DNA from: Symbiodinium microadriaticum
Taxonomy: Eukaryota > Sar > Dinophyceae > Suessiales > Symbiodiniaceae
Direction: 5' to 3'
DNA length: 64,000 nucleotides
Assembly: GCA_001939145.1 (NCBI GenBank)
Contig: LSRX01000481.1
Span: forward strand, 83,642-147,641
The notes under the pieces are model-generated. The model ran no database searches. It saw only the letters and a list, made by a program, of their open reading frames with translations, and was not told the DNA's origin. Shown in pieces: positions 21,901 through 33,899 of the stretch (position 1 is its first letter; the number at the start of each line of letters is the position of its first letter). A program made the position numbers and the translations under genes.

Positions 21901-24900
21901 GACACTTTGCTTCTAGCAGGTCCCATTCAGGCGGCCGGGGGCAGATCTCGGAGCCAAAAATACACCAGCGCGGTGAACTAAGTTGTGCAGATCGTATCAT
22001 GGCTCCGGCTCTGCTTCTGCAAGCTTCCAAGGACTCCGTGCTTCCCACTCCCAGTGGCTTGCGCCTCCATCATGCCCCGGGGAACTTTGGGAACGGCGCT
22101 GCAACAACGCAACGTTCGGGCCAGCATGCTCACGCACCCATCCCGCTAGACCCCTTGTTCCGCTGGGGCCTTGATCAGAGGCCCGCTGAAGTGCATTGCA
22201 TCAAACTGGATAGGGGGCGCATACTGCTCTCAACACTTCCAAAAACCCGTGGCCGATGCCAGACATAGAGCATGGATGTCCATTCTGACAATTGTGCACC
22301 CACGCACGGTTGCGAACTGGAAAACTTCCTGAAACTGGGCTGAATTCACGCCGTGTTTCCGTCTCCCATAGCCGGAGCGGCGATGCCATAGCCGCTCCCT
22401 TGTGTCCACAACAAGTCTTGGCCTCTTGTCACGCCTGACCTGTCGGATGCTGGTCCAACTTGCTCCTTCATGCTCCGTCAACTGTGAGCAACTACACCTC
22501 CCACCTATTTCTATCTTGTACGCACCCTGATCCCCAGGAATGGATGAATGGGGCAAGTCTAGAACTGGCATAGAAGTATGTACAAGCTTCAGGTGATTTC
22601 AGGTGAACGTAACCTTCAGTAGATGCCACGCTCAAAAACCGGCTCATTGCGTAAAATGCGGTCGTAGCCCAGCACCGACAAGTCAATGCTGTCGTACCTG
22701 CCGCCACAAAGCGCCACAGAACCTGTGCCTTCTGTGTCCTTCTATACCTTCTCCACAAGGCCCACAACACAAAGCGCGCCCGCCCAAGGACAGCAGCTCG
22801 GCGACCGCCCTGCCGACTCCCGGAGCCTGAGACGTCGGGGCCGGGATTGCGCCGCCCCCCGGGCCAGGACCCCGCGCCTGCTGCAGTCCGTGACCACTGA
22901 AGCCGCCTTACTGCGCAGAAACTCTGACTCGGCTGTGACTGTCTCCGGAGTGTGACCTGTCTCCGACGCTAACATCCGAGTTCACGTGCGCACATTGTGC
23001 GCATTGCAGCTTGCAAATCATCGCCTTCCATGGACGCTGTATATACGGAAGCGTGTTCTGCATTGTTGAACACGGGCGGCTTTGCTCAGCTCCTGGACTG
23101 GCCACTTTCCACCAGGCACAGACAAGGGACTGTTAGTTCTTTCACGGGTCACCGCAGGCCAAACAGCTTGGTTTATTTCCTCAGAAGGCTCTCAACGTGG
23201 AAATGCACAGTGCAGGAGACTGTAGGGCTGCTGCATGCCACCAGCATGTTGGGCACATCTGGATGCCACCTTGGCTTTGCACTTTCCGAGTAAGCCCAAG
23301 TATAGCTAATCTGATGCTTCGAGCTTCAGACCCTACCACGCCATTCTGGTCCAAGGTGTTGTATTCGTAGAGGCCCGCCCAGGAAGACTCCAGCTTGATG
23401 GCCTGGACTCCAGGCCCAACTCAGAAATGGGCCGCAATTGTACGGGGACCCCACCTCGAAGGCCGGAGCCCTCTCTGCCAGGGCGGGCCAGATCACGTCC
23501 TTTCACTGAATCAAACTTGAACGATGACCAATCCACAATTCGAGTTACTCCGAAATACTCCCAAGATATGATTCAGATGCATGGACCTCACAGGTCGTGA
23601 GAATTCGGCCGTGCCAGTCTTCCCAGGGGGGTTCGTTGTAAGCAAGCGGGACAAGATGCTGTTCCTCTTCGTCAGGTCTTGATAAGGACCTCCTGCCAGC
23701 CTCTTCCTTCCGACTCTTACACTCCACGAATGTCCACGTATGATCTTTGTGGATTCCACTCTTCAGCAGTGTGGAACATCTGTTACTGTCTCAAGCTGAG
23801 AATGCTGTCGTATGCTGTCCTTGTTCGAGCAGCATGAGTATGAAGGCGCTAGGCGCTTTTGGAGGGTTCGAGCACACAGCGACACAAAGCGACAGGCTGT
23901 GTTTTGTGAAGGTCCATGAGATGGGGGAAACGTGCAATGCTCTCCAGGGCAGGCCTTTTGCTGGCCTCAAGCGCCTCCGGTCTTGCCGGGGTCCCAGTCC
24001 CGTTTCGTTTGCTGCCGAGACGTGCCATGATAGCACTTGATGTCCATGATGCTGGTCATGCAATGGACCCACCGCGTTTCCGGGCCACCGTCACACAACG
24101 AGGGGAGGGGAGGGGTGGAGTGACCGGGGAAGGAGCAAATTCGCCTGACCCTGCTGAGGGTATCCAGCATGCCCAGCAGTGATCCAGTGGCATCTTCAAG
24201 TTCGGCCACAGTACGCCGTACGCCGCAAGCAGGGCGAACATGCTAACGTCTCACGAAGGACCACCTCACTTCAACATCCACTGTCCGTGCCGCACAAACA
24301 CACTTCTTGGGCGCGGCCAAATTGGGTCCCGTCCTCGAAAAGGTCGTAGTCAACGTCCAAGAGAGCATCGGCGTCACAGTCCAGATCCGCCTGTAAGCTG
24401 ACTGCGTGGGCGCGCAGTCGCGACAAGCAGTGCACAAGCACGGCCTCCGGCTTGGGGCTAACACCACACCTCGCACTCGTTGCAGCTGCAACACGCCCAG
24501 CATCCCCACAAAAGGCTTGGTTAAAAACAGCGATGTCCGTGTTCAGTGAATGCTACAGGCTACAGTGCCAGTTCAAATGAACTGCACTTTCAATTTTCGC
24601 GCTCATGGAGTCCATTGCCGCTATGTTGTGCATCCTTTTGAAGCTGCAGGCAAGGCGCAGAAATCGATTCCGCGAACCCTCGGAACCTGAAAGGCAGCAC
24701 GCGTCCCAGCTATGACACCAAAGGCTGATTTCAACGCAGGCATGCGACGAAAGTACACCCCACTGGCGTCGATTGTCAACGGTGTGTTCTCCGGTGGTCG
24801 AGGATGCAAGCCATCGCTGGCCACCTCTCCCGCAGCTACTTAAGTAGAGAAAAAACTACTTGCTAAACCGCAAGCTCAGGAACCCCCCCTCCTCGACACC

Positions 24901-26653
24901 AGCATGAAACAGGAAGATACATCGCCTGAACGCCAACGACGATGGCAACCAAGCCGGATCGAGCCATGAGGCAAATGTGGCTGAGACAGCTTAGGCGGCT
25001 TAGAAGTGCACTTCCGTGGTACCACTGGGAGCGGCGTCACCTCCCTGCACATGGCCACCCTCAGAAGAGGCACACGAGGAGGTGCGCATCAAAGGAAGTT
25101 GGCCAGAGGCTGTCTGTCCGAGACATCGACACTTTCCCACCCCAGGCACCTCGCGGGTTATAAAAACTCCCTAAGCTGCAAAGCCAACTTCGAGTCTTCA
25201 GTCTTCCGGCCTGCTGCGTTGACCACCGTCTTGGCGGTAGCATCGGTACCGTCAGCTAATTGGACAGCCGCGATGCTCTTGTCGGGTCTTGGTGGGGCAT
25301 GCGACTACGAGCACGGCGCAACCCGGTACAGATTTGCTGGGACTCCGGCGCCATCCTCATTGCGGTGACAGCCGTCTCCACAAATCTGACTCCTTTGGCC
25401 ATTGCTGCTTTGCGCATAGCCTTGCACTATCTTAAGTGCATTCATGCATGATTTAATCACGCAGTCCCATGTTGTGCAAAACTCGAGCCTGAAGAAGTGC
25501 CCAGGGGTCGAAGTAGCCCTCGTTCCCTGTCATTCCGGCTCTTGCACCAGACATGCTCAGCAGGCATGTTGGGAGAACATGGCAGGCGGTCGCTCGCCGA
25601 ACGACCCAAGAGCGACTCCCTCCGTCGAGAGCCAGGGAAACCTGCGAGTCAAGCTTCTCCAAAATGACGTTCTGACAAGCACTTAGCTGGAACCGCCTGG
25701 AGTTCAGCTCGGATGGGTCAAGCAATCGGATCCAGCCAGCACCAGCTGAATGTTGTACGGCATTGTTTTCGCGAAGAGCTGCCTCGCTTTCAGCGTGTCC
25801 CAGCTCTAGGACTTTGAAGGCGCACACAAGTCATCTGAGGGCTGACACTGCGTTTCAGGACGTGCTCTGAGCAGCTACGCCACGCCCGACGCCAAACGAC
25901 TCAAAAGCTTCTCCGATTAACTCAAATCGTTTTCTCAGTCAGCTTGGCTGGGGAAGCCCAAGGCCTTCTCACTTAGATGCCTGTGGTTGGAAATGGCTGG
26001 GGCCCAACTCAATGCTTTGGCTTCTGCCCGTTGCCCTGGCAGCGGCCTGGTATGATTCGGCGGCTTGGCTGGGATCAAAGTCTGGCAGCATGCGGGCAAA
26101 GATGCAATTTCTTCCAATGCTTTCGACAGGCTGCATCTCCTGAGACAAAAGGCCTAGCCAAGCCCAGACAACATTCATCGAAGCCGGAATCCAATGAGGC
26201 AAGCTGAGCCGACGCCAATCGAAAAAGTGGATACAGAATGGTGGTAAACCGAACCAAACACCACGTGTGTTCGCTTTGGACAACAGCAACCAAACAAGGC
26301 TCTCGAACCTGCTGGAGTACCCAAGCACAGGCTCTAGGCAAGGAACTTCGCCATCGGGAGTGGCAAGGAGCAGGTAACCATTCTCCTGGCACTCGTGGAG
26401 CGCTCTAAGCAGTTGCACAGCAAGAGTTCCAAAGATGCCCGGGGTCTATCATGGCGCATTCATTCGTGACGGGGGGCATCCTCGCAAACCGAGGACGTTG
26501 AGAACAAGGTCAGCACTGCCCCGGATGAAACTGAAAATTCAGCCCCACTTCTCTGTAACCGAACCAGCATCTCAAAGGTTTGGGCAATGACAACCTTGAC
26601 CCAAAACGAAGGCAAACAAGTTCTGCTTCGTGAAAACGGCTACGAACAACTTT

Positions 26654-27211
26654 TCAGAACGCACTCCCTTTTTTTCCACTGCTCGTAGAGTGGCGCGGTC
26701 CTAAGGCGCAACCAAACTGCTCGAGCCTTTCCAAAAGTGAACTGGTCGGTCCTTCTGGGCGGTGCAGAGGCGGCCTCTCAGAGAACTTACGGACCCGCTC
26801 CAGCTCCTTCATGATCGTCCATCGTGAAGGCAGCCGCTGACCAGCCGTCCCCCATCCAATCTTCTCCTGACATCGAGACCTTCGCCGCTGCGAGCCGCGT
26901 CCCTTGCCCCTGCCTCTCGACTTTAGTTTCCCAGACGATCCCGTAGAGGCCTTCATGCCGAGCGTGTCCGGCACCACATGCAGAGCATCGTCGAGCCGCC
27001 AGGACGAGTAGATCATGATCAAGATCCACCAGGCGAAGAAGGTGATCTCCATCATTCCGCTCTGCCATTGGCTGACTACATATCGCTCGAGCACGGCCAC
27101 CGCCACTCGGGTCTCTTTCCCCCGATAGCCAGAGAGACCTTCTCTGCAGGGCCATAATGCGAGCGTCTCCGAGACCTGGTCCTTCCATCCCTGTGCCCTT
27201 TCCATATCCAC
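26654..27211 (-). pseudogene. Recombinase-like core, two frames
   Basis: Frame 27211-26654 (185 codons) includes ALWPCREGLSGYRGKETR, a hydrophobic FFAWWILIMIYSSWRLDD segment and DALHVVPDTLGM. The coherent reading then moves to the overlapping frame (27188-26787) for EGLYGIVWETKVERQGQGTR and DWMGDGWSA. The switch implies an indel near 26960. The hydrophobic helix followed by Arg two residues before DD fits the first catalytic Arg region of tyrosine recombinases; the remainder of the catalytic set is not visible. Role, if real, is DNA strand exchange during transposition. Confidence 0.4.
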
Positions 27212-28179
27212 TTCACCGCACCTTTGACCACTTGACCGACGGGATCACCATCGGCCCACACCCCCGATCGGAGAGTACCAAAGACGAACTTGATGAAGAT
27301 CTCCGTGGTCAGCTGTATGACCTGGATACACTCCGAGCAGCCTCATCTCTGGAGCCTCTCCCAGTGGCGCACGCACTGTCGCAACGTGTGAAATCTGTTG
27401 TGCACCATCGCACGAAGGCTTCATCTCGTCCTTTGGGGCGATCCATCTTTGGGGTCGCCCGCGATCGCGCAGTGTAGTTGACGCATCGGTCCACGATGGC
27501 CTTTAGCCGGATATCCCACGTATTCCCACGTGCTTTGATCGACAGTTGTGCTTCGCCTTGACTAGTGTCGATCGAGATCCTCCAAGGCACTCTGCGACAG
27601 AGCCGTCAGAAACTGTTGAGAGCTTCTCGAACGGAGCCACGCGCAGATCTACCAGCAATATAGGCAGTAATCATCACTGAACAAAGGAGCGAAAGGATCT
27701 TCCAAACTGACGTGTGAGTCCTAATCCTGATCAGCTGCATTTGACGATCGCACGTGCCTGCGCTGGATTCCGAGCACCGTGCTGGAGCCAGTGAACGTGC
27801 AAAATGCATGCGCGGAACAGCGCTGGGATCTAGCGCGCCGAGAGCATCGCTCGGCTCAGATTTGTTCTGCACTCGGAAAAAGCACGGCAGATCAGCGGGC
27901 TCAAACTGTCACGCAGGTCGGATCGGCGGTACGATCGCCCTAGTCTTCAGGGGCCATCGCACAAAATTCCGAAATGCCTCGGCGATCGTTGATCACTCGA
28001 CCGTCGGATCCTGCATGGCATAAGAACCTGCCGGGCTCCGAGCTGGAGGGTGCTGCGGAGCGAAAGACACCGGAGCCGACGTCGGGGCGGCCATGAGAAC
28101 GTCCTGGGCCTCTGCAGGTGATCGCCGCCCGAAAGGCATGCCTAGCCGGCCTAGCAACCTCCTCCATAATCAACTCTGT

Positions 28180-28390
28180 CTTTACCGGCCCAGGCCAGCC
28201 GCCCGTGGCTAGCTCGCTGCTCTAGCGGGAATTCGGCAACCTGCTCCACCCAGGCGATTGCTTTTAGCACGGCTTCCGGTACAGTCCGGCCACAGGGTTC
28301 GTCCTTCCTGCTTAGCAAGAAGTCCACCAAGTCGGCGGGCCTCCCAGGTGGTAGCCGAAGCTTAGCTTCCCCTAGGCACAGTCTCCACTG
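28180..28390 (-). pseudogene. Middle segment with DEPCGRTVPEAVLKAI motif
   Basis: A minus frame reads RLPPGRPADLVDFLLSRKDE, then PCGRTVPEAVLKAIAWVEQV, then LAWAGKDRVDYGGG before a stop near 28170. This is a continuous, well-formed coding segment of about 65 residues lying between the N-terminal and recombinase-core pieces. I associate it with the same dinoflagellate family. Sequence from 28170 to 27600 is open in places but unrecognised. Confidence 0.4.
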
Positions 28391-28394
28391 CTTA

Positions 28395-28965
28395 TTATCG
28401 GTGAGGTACCGCTTTAGCGTGCTGGCGCGGGTCCGTCCTTCCCACCAGCAAGTTAGCTTCCCGGTCTGGGCCCAGGCTTCCCTGCAGCTTGGCCAAAACT
28501 GGAGCGATATCCTTCAGCTCCTGCTTGAGCTTCACCACCCATCGCTCCTGTAGCCGTTCTTCTCTAGCGAGGGAGATGAAGCCCTCGTCCAGTAGCTTCC
28601 GGTTCCGCTCCCCGGCGGGGGCTAGCACCACTAGCGCGTTGGAAGATCCGGGTCTCTTTCTTGGCTCCTTCCACCCACTCTTGTACCACCTCCGGCAAGT
28701 AGCTAGGGCAGGGTACCCCCAACTCGTCGCAGATCTGCCTAGCTATGAGCTCGCACTCGTCCAGCTCTTGGGCCGCAAGCTCTAGCGTGCCCATCCCCTG
28801 ACTCCGCAGGTGATTGTAGGCTCGGTCTAGCAAGTCGTGGTCCACACCCGGTGTTCCACTGACCGGGACTAGCTCTGGTTGTCGTTCCATCTCTAGCACC
28901 CCCTCTTCCGTGGGGCTGCTTGGGACCAGCTCCGTCGGGCTTTGGCTCTGCGACATAGCTGGCAA
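28395..28965 (-). pseudogene. N-terminal region of recombinase-like ORF
   Basis: Frame 28965-28564 begins MPAMSQSQSPTEL and is Glu/Leu rich and helical (LLDRAYNHLRSQGMGTLELA, then ECELIARQICDELGVPCP). It passes, after a frame change near 28630, into 28631-28395 (RNRKLLDEGFISLAREERL, then KLKQELKDIAPVLAKLQGSL). Both read as one helical domain interrupted by a single indel. No enzymatic motif. Position just upstream of the recombinase-like core supports a common ORF. Confidence 0.4.
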
Positions 28966-29170
28966 CGCGGGGTTGTTAACCCCGTTCCCCTTCCTTGCCC
29001 TCTTTGAAATAGCCTCCCGTTAGGAGGCCTCCTAGCCGAAATGGCCACGGCCATTCGGAGACCTACAAACACCAAACTCCTGCGAAGTTTGACTTAGCGT
29101 AACACCTTCGATGTTACAAGATGAAATCTTTGGAGAGCTAGCATACACGGTCGTACCACGGGCACGATTG

Positions 29171-29207
29171 CTTTCACACGCCTAACTTGTCACTGGGTGC
29201 ACACGTG
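29171..29207. repeat. 37-base dispersed motif, copy 2
   Basis: Matches 5472-5508 at 35 of 37 positions. It lies between the recombinase-like element (ORF start 28965) and the FOXRED1-like exons (last exon ends at 29369), and so may mark the element boundary. Confidence 0.6.
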
Positions 29208-29368
29208 CTCACACGGTTCAAGTTTGAGGACTCGGGCAAGCCTTCCTCTCTAGCCGAGACCGGGGGGCGAAGTGGACCCAGGAAGCAGTTGTTATCGTCA
29301 CCATGCAGAAGCCCTGTCTGTGAATTTAACCCTTTTCAAGAAGGAGAAGGCTCGCCCTTGCTTAGCAC

Positions 29369-29814
29369 GTGTCCTTGAACTGAACATCAGTGTCCACATC
29401 AATGCCTAGGCAGAAAAAGCTTACATGAACGCAAGAATGAAGCTTCTGACAGGCCTTCACAGAGCCTTTCAAGACCACGCTTCAGGAAATCCACGCCATA
29501 AAGCGACAGCTCCACGTTGACCGGCAGGGAGAACTGCAATCGGCATGCGTCCAACAAGATAGCATTACGCCGATGCCGCGACACCTGCTGTCTCAAACCA
29601 CCGGCAGAACGGGGGGCCGATGCGTAAGTGTACTTTGCATCCGGCTCGAAGACCACGATCTGATCTAATGACACGAAATTTTCCGGGACCCTCCGGCCGG
29701 CATGCCGAGAAGACTGCCGTCTTTGAGATGCCGACGTCTCTCCTGCCCAGCGCGGCCAAGTGCAGCGCAACAGAGGTGCCGATGACGCCGCCGCCCACCA
29801 CGGCCACATCGCAA
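29369..29814 (-). CDS. FOXRED1-like: FOXRED1-like FAD-dependent oxidoreductase, internal exons only
   Basis: Four exons are visible on the minus strand: 29814-29736 (79 nt), 29659-29585 (75 nt), 29533-29479 (55 nt) and a probable fourth at 29405-29369 (37 nt). Introns of 76, 51 and 73 bases all start GT and end AG. Spliced, they give VAVVGGGVIGTSVALHLAAL (Rossmann GxGxxG, FAD ADP binding), IVVFEPDAKYTYASAPRS, then GGLRQQ joined to FSLPVNVELSLYGVDFLK. GGLRQQFSLP is characteristic of FOXRED1 relatives, mitochondrial proteins linked to complex I assembly. The exon 1 acceptor has a pyrimidine-rich tract. The 51-base intron is in frame and stop-free, so it could be missed. Earlier exons, the substrate half and any C-terminus were not found, and mobile-element sequence starts within about 200 bases downstream. 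It may be a truncated copy. Confidence 0.75.
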
Positions 29815-29819
29815 CTGAA

Positions 29820-31400
29820 GACGACTTAAAGCCAAAGGCGAAGAAAGCGGCTTTCCTTTGGCCCGACTCCAGCCTCGAGAAGCTTCGGCCGCCCTGGCTG
29901 GGACGTTCCGATCCAGTTCAACAGATCCAAAAACGCGGCCGTGTGCTGAGTTCTGCACTCGAAGCACGGAGCCCGGCAATCGAGCAAGACGTGCCTGCCT
30001 CGAAGCGAAAGCGTGTCTCTGGGTTAACGTAAAGCGATCTGCCAGGCAGGGGACATCGCTCCTCAAGCTCCTCGGAGACACACCCGGCCCGGCTTCATCA
30101 CCAATTTTAATGATTTTGGAACTGACCTGGAGTAGGTCCAAGGCGCGTCGCACGGCTAGCAGAAATCAAATCATCTCAGCAAGCTCAGGCGTGCAGGTTT
30201 GTCAACGGCTGCTAGGATGCTCTCAGATATCTTGGATCAACATCGTCACACATGAAAAGGGACATGTAGTAGGGTTTTGTCATAGCATGCAACGAACATC
30301 CTGCACGGCTTCAGCATCGGTTCATCGTCGCTTATTGACCGCATGCTGCGCACGCCCCTCTTCGTGCACATCGCAATCAAGACTTCCTTTGGCAATGTTG
30401 TTGGGAATGCTCGCTGCAAGGAAGCTCCTTGGCCCCCTCTGCTACCACTCCACCGGCCGCTGCCGGTCCGCTCGACGCGCGGATCTTAAGGGAGATGCAC
30501 CAAGCCTGATGTGTACGGCTTGGTGTCGCCCATCCAATCTGCATTAGTTGATGCCTCGTAGTAGAGAGAAGCAGTTCGGTGGGGTGGCTTCATGTCGTAG
30601 TGTTCGTGGTGTCCACCCTGTGGATTTGAACTCGCTCATGGAGTTCTCTTGACTTGCTCAAATTAAGCAGGCGCGGACGAAACTTTCACACCTGTCCGTT
30701 TGGAAATTCCGAACAGAATGCTGCAGCATCCGCAGTTGAAAATTGACACCAGGTGCAAGAGGCAAGTTGAGCCCCTCTATCCTGAACATATCTGTGACGC
30801 AGTAATGCAAGACTCGCCGCAATCCAAGGCGAGGGAAAAGCTCAAGCGGGCTGCTGAGCAGACGGTAACAAAGCATCCCAAGTGATTCACTCGGGCATGC
30901 ATGTCCTACACCAGGGGAAGACGTCCAGAGACATCTGGTCGTGGTGCTTTTAGTGAAACTCTCATCAAAGCTGCTGCATTGTGCTGACAACTCCAACCGC
31001 AACCTCAGAGTAGTTCGATACAATTAAGAAAGTTGGAAATGCCGCAACGCTCTTCATCCCATCGGATTCGTCTTCTACACCCACCGGCGCTGAGACACCT
31101 AGCTACTCACTTAGCTGAAATACAACCGAGACACCATGCCGGTCATCGCAGCTGCAGAGGCAGCTGCAAATGCGACACGTGAAGAGAGGAAACGCTTAGC
31201 GGTCCGCAGCAAGAGCTTCACGGACTCTTCCAGGAGATCCTCCTCCCGAGTCAGAGCCGAGTTCCAGCGAATACAGGATCTGACGGCAAGGCTCTAACAA
31301 AAACCAGAAAATGTAAGCAATCGCCACATCGAATTGCAAGATTCCTGGGGGAGGACCAGCAACTGAAGTTAGCGTTTTGATTTTAAGCCACAGCAAGCTC
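29820..31400. other. Intergenic; possible flanking exon only
   Basis: A short segment near 30170-30130 reads VRRALDLLQ before a good GTCAGT donor, but its phase does not fit the first FOXRED1-like exon. Otherwise nothing recognised. Minus frame 31350-31200 contains a hydrophobic stretch FDVAIAYIFWFLLE. Confidence 0.3.
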
Positions 31401-31520
31401 CACGTTACAGTGTGCCGTTGCTGGTGACAATGGTTGTCCGAAACCTTAGGGGCGAGAACGCGCCATGCTTTCGGACAAGTCCGCCTTGATGTCGTTCCTG
31501 TCTGCAGTCCGCTGAACAAC

Positions 31521-31858
31521 TTAGTCCCCCTTTATGACACACAAAGACAAAGACACAAAGACAAACACAAACAAACACATGCGCCAGTTGCCCTTCAAGG
31601 CCGGTCCGGTCCTCGGAGGGTTGTGCCCTGTAGTGCATCTGGCGCGTCTCATCCTTCCAGCTGGGCACCTCGATGATATCGGGTTCCTCCAAGGGCGTAG
31701 AGACATGCATGTGGGTGACTCGGTAAAGTGTGGCGAGGGTAGCTGGTGAACTTCATGCCAGCCTGGAAATGGACACGCTTTGGTCTCAGAGGGCTCTTCA
31801 CTTTCTGGCATCTCGAGTGGCCCTTCAAATCAATCGGCTCTGACGACAGGGAAGCCAA
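31521..31858 (-). CDS. Coding segment A with EPDIIEV motif
   Basis: Minus frames read RVHFQAGMKFTSYP and then, in a different frame, EEPDIIEVPSWKDETRQMHY (about 31694-31627). The second motif recurs at 33.35 kb with 14 of 19 residues identical, and many of the base differences fall at third codon positions, which indicates selection on protein. I do not recognise the family. The shift of frame between the two parts may be a short intron or an indel. An imperfect ACAAAGACA-type simple repeat (31534-31578) lies just downstream on the minus strand. Confidence 0.4.
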
Positions 31859-33272
31859 AGGCCTGCAGGGAACACGAGGGCACCAGCATCGAGCAAGCAG
31901 AATTCAGCACATGTGTCGCAAAGTCGGGGGCTATCTCGGCTTTTCCCATGCTACACGACTACGCGGAGTTGGTTTCCTGAGACGTTGCCATTGCTCTCGT
32001 TGGACCCTCACTAAATCCTGTCACATCTTCGTGGTCAGCTGCTACCGGCCTCGCAAACTCAGAAGCCGTCCAACCCAGATTGAGTAGGCCTCATCGTACC
32101 AACCGAACATGACAGAGATGCAGCGGCTTCACACTGTGCATCTTGGGATCCAGGCCCTCCGGTGTGAGGGCGCTGCCGGCAAGCAAAAGGCGCCCGAGCA
32201 GGGCGCGGCCTGTCTTCAATCCATCTCCTGACACCACACACCGTGCTGCCGTGCAGGCTCTGACGAAGTGCATCAGCCTTCAGAGTCCATGACGATAGGT
32301 CTCGGCAGATCCATCGCTTCCTTTCTACTGCCTTCTGACTACACCAAGCCCTTACCTGGTGAGCCGGGGCCCTGCAATTGTCCAGACTTTGGACCATCTA
32401 TCGACAAGGTCTCTTGTAGGGCTCCGTGCGGCAACCTTTTTGCTCGAATCCGCGAGTGTTTATGTAGGGACAATGCATGCTGTACAGCGAGGGTGAATTG
32501 ACATCCAAATTTCTGAATTTGGATCTGCCTTCTCAGGCCTCCGAAAATCCCTCGCAGCTCTGGTTAATCCTTGCATGGCACTAGGACCACGGAAGACCGG
32601 TTTCAGGAGGTATTGCGGCCGTCCAAGCAAACAGCCGGACTGTCCAAATCCCGAGAGGTATCTGGCAAGGTCTCTGGGAGAGCCAGCACCCTTCTATCAG
32701 GACCAGGCAGGGAAGCGATGATCCACGAACTAAGTGTTCATGGACAGCTTGAACATGCTGGCTCAGGACCAGCGAAGCTGTCAATTCGAAAGCAGGCTTG
32801 CAGCGACCCTGAACATCAAACACCATGCCATGACTTTGCTGAATTCATCTTCGATCTGGGACGCGGACTCAGGCATGGGCACTGTAAACTCACATCACTG
32901 TATCGACGATCCCGATTGCAAAACGGACAACCTGGGCTTAAGTCGCTTCAATCACACTAACCATGTGATGAACGCAACTTCTAGCGGCGGCTCAACCGTG
33001 CGTGTGTAACTACTTGCGACAGGTGCTTGGCAAGTAGACTCCACTGTGCAAACTCATCTTTCTCCGGGCGGCCATGGGCATCAAGGCTGCCATCAAAGCG
33101 AAACGATGAGGAAGGGAAGATAGAGCACCAAGCATGAACTCCTCCTTGCATTGTGTGGAATAGAGTCAGAAGCAAATTTCATATTGACAGTGGCCTCCCC
33201 GCTGTCTGCCCCCAAATTGTGCAACATGAAAGAGTATGTGCTCGACACCCCACTCCAACATATGCAACCTGC

Positions 33273-33605
33273 TCAACTCGACATGGGTCGCACACACCCA
33301 GAGCTGTCCTCTTCAAGCTTCTTTTTGCCTTTGTACTGCATGAGGTGTGTTGCGTCCTTCCAGCTGACAACTTCAATGATGTCAGGCTCCTTGCAGCCAG
33401 GTAAAGAGTCCAGCAACCAGTAAGTTGGCTTCGCGCTCTCAACTCCATGGCCTGGAAGCGCACCCGCCGCTCCGCATCTACAATTGCGCTTCGGTTCTGC
33501 TTTGCACAGAGCCTCCACGATGTCAATTGAGCATGCGGCAGCTTTCCAGCAACATGCGCACCTGCTAGGTGCAGCTGCACATTGATCCGGAAGGTTTTCC
33601 TTCAT
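33273..33605 (-). CDS. Coding segment B with EPDIIEV motif
   Basis: Paralogue of the segment at 31.5-31.9 kb. The minus frame reads PTYWLLDSLPGCKEPD and then IIEVVSWKDATHLMQYKG (about 33396-33328); a second frame gives VDAERRVRFQAMELRARS, resembling the RVHFQA part of copy A. It lies 1.7 kb away in the same orientation, so it is a tandem gene duplication or repeated exons of one gene. Function unknown; no catalytic motif visible. Confidence 0.4.
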   Translation of the reverse strand: MKENLPDQCAAAPSRCACCWKAAACSIDIVEALCKAEPKRNCRCGAAGALPGHGVESAKPTYWLLDSLPGCKEPDIIEVVSWKDATHLMQYKGKKKLEEDSSGCVRPMSS

Positions 33606-33899
33606 CAGATTGCTGCCTGCTCAAAAACTTTGGCAAATTTTTTAGACTCATGGAAGCCTGCAACAAACACTCTGCCTTGGCGGTCTGCTCCGAGCAGTCT
33701 GGACTCCATTCTCCTAGCAGACCTTTCACACCGCCTTCGAGCCAAGTCCGGTGCCGCTCCCGTGACACGACCCTGATAGGCTCGGCCTCGTTTCTCTGCT
33801 CTGCCCATCTTTTCAGATGATCTCCACAGGTGTGAGGGTCGGCCTTTGCTCAGGCGACGCGTCGAGCTTTCCACCATAAGGCTGGCGGAGGGATCGGAC

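Larger units (their letters stand above)
17250..26650. other. Long intergenic stretch, few weak candidates
   Basis: No mobile-element domain or RNA gene was recognised in about 9 kb. Weak minus-strand candidates are 17997-17782 (GGFRLTSKLVYVYPTVIKRQ), 21900-21631 (a signal-like hydrophobic segment), a frame near 24420-24290 reading ADALLDVDYDLFEDGTQF and ending in a CLCG-containing tail, and 26418-25969 (149 codons, Trp/Leu rich). None has a supported splice partner or named family. Confidence 0.35.
26654..29010 (-). mobile_element. Tyrosine-recombinase-like mobile ORF, decayed
   Basis: Read on the minus strand from 28965 to 26654, several frames combine into a protein resembling a family frequent in dinoflagellate genomes that I recall as tyrosine-recombinase-like: an N-terminal region, a motif DEPCGRTVPEAVLKAI near 28300, and a later core with WRLDDALHV followed by an ETKVERQGQGTR segment (about 27040-26900). 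The Arg in WRLDD would be the first recombinase Arg and the Lys in TKVER the beta-strand Lys, if the assignment is right. The His and Tyr of the catalytic set were not found. Terminal repeats were not identified. Confidence 0.42.

Noticed and set aside
29665-30153. 162-codon minus ORF upstream of the FOXRED1-like exons as its N-terminus
   Set aside because: It reads through the intron and overlaps exon 1 in the wrong frame. Only a short VRRALDLLQ piece looks exon-like, and its phase does not fit.
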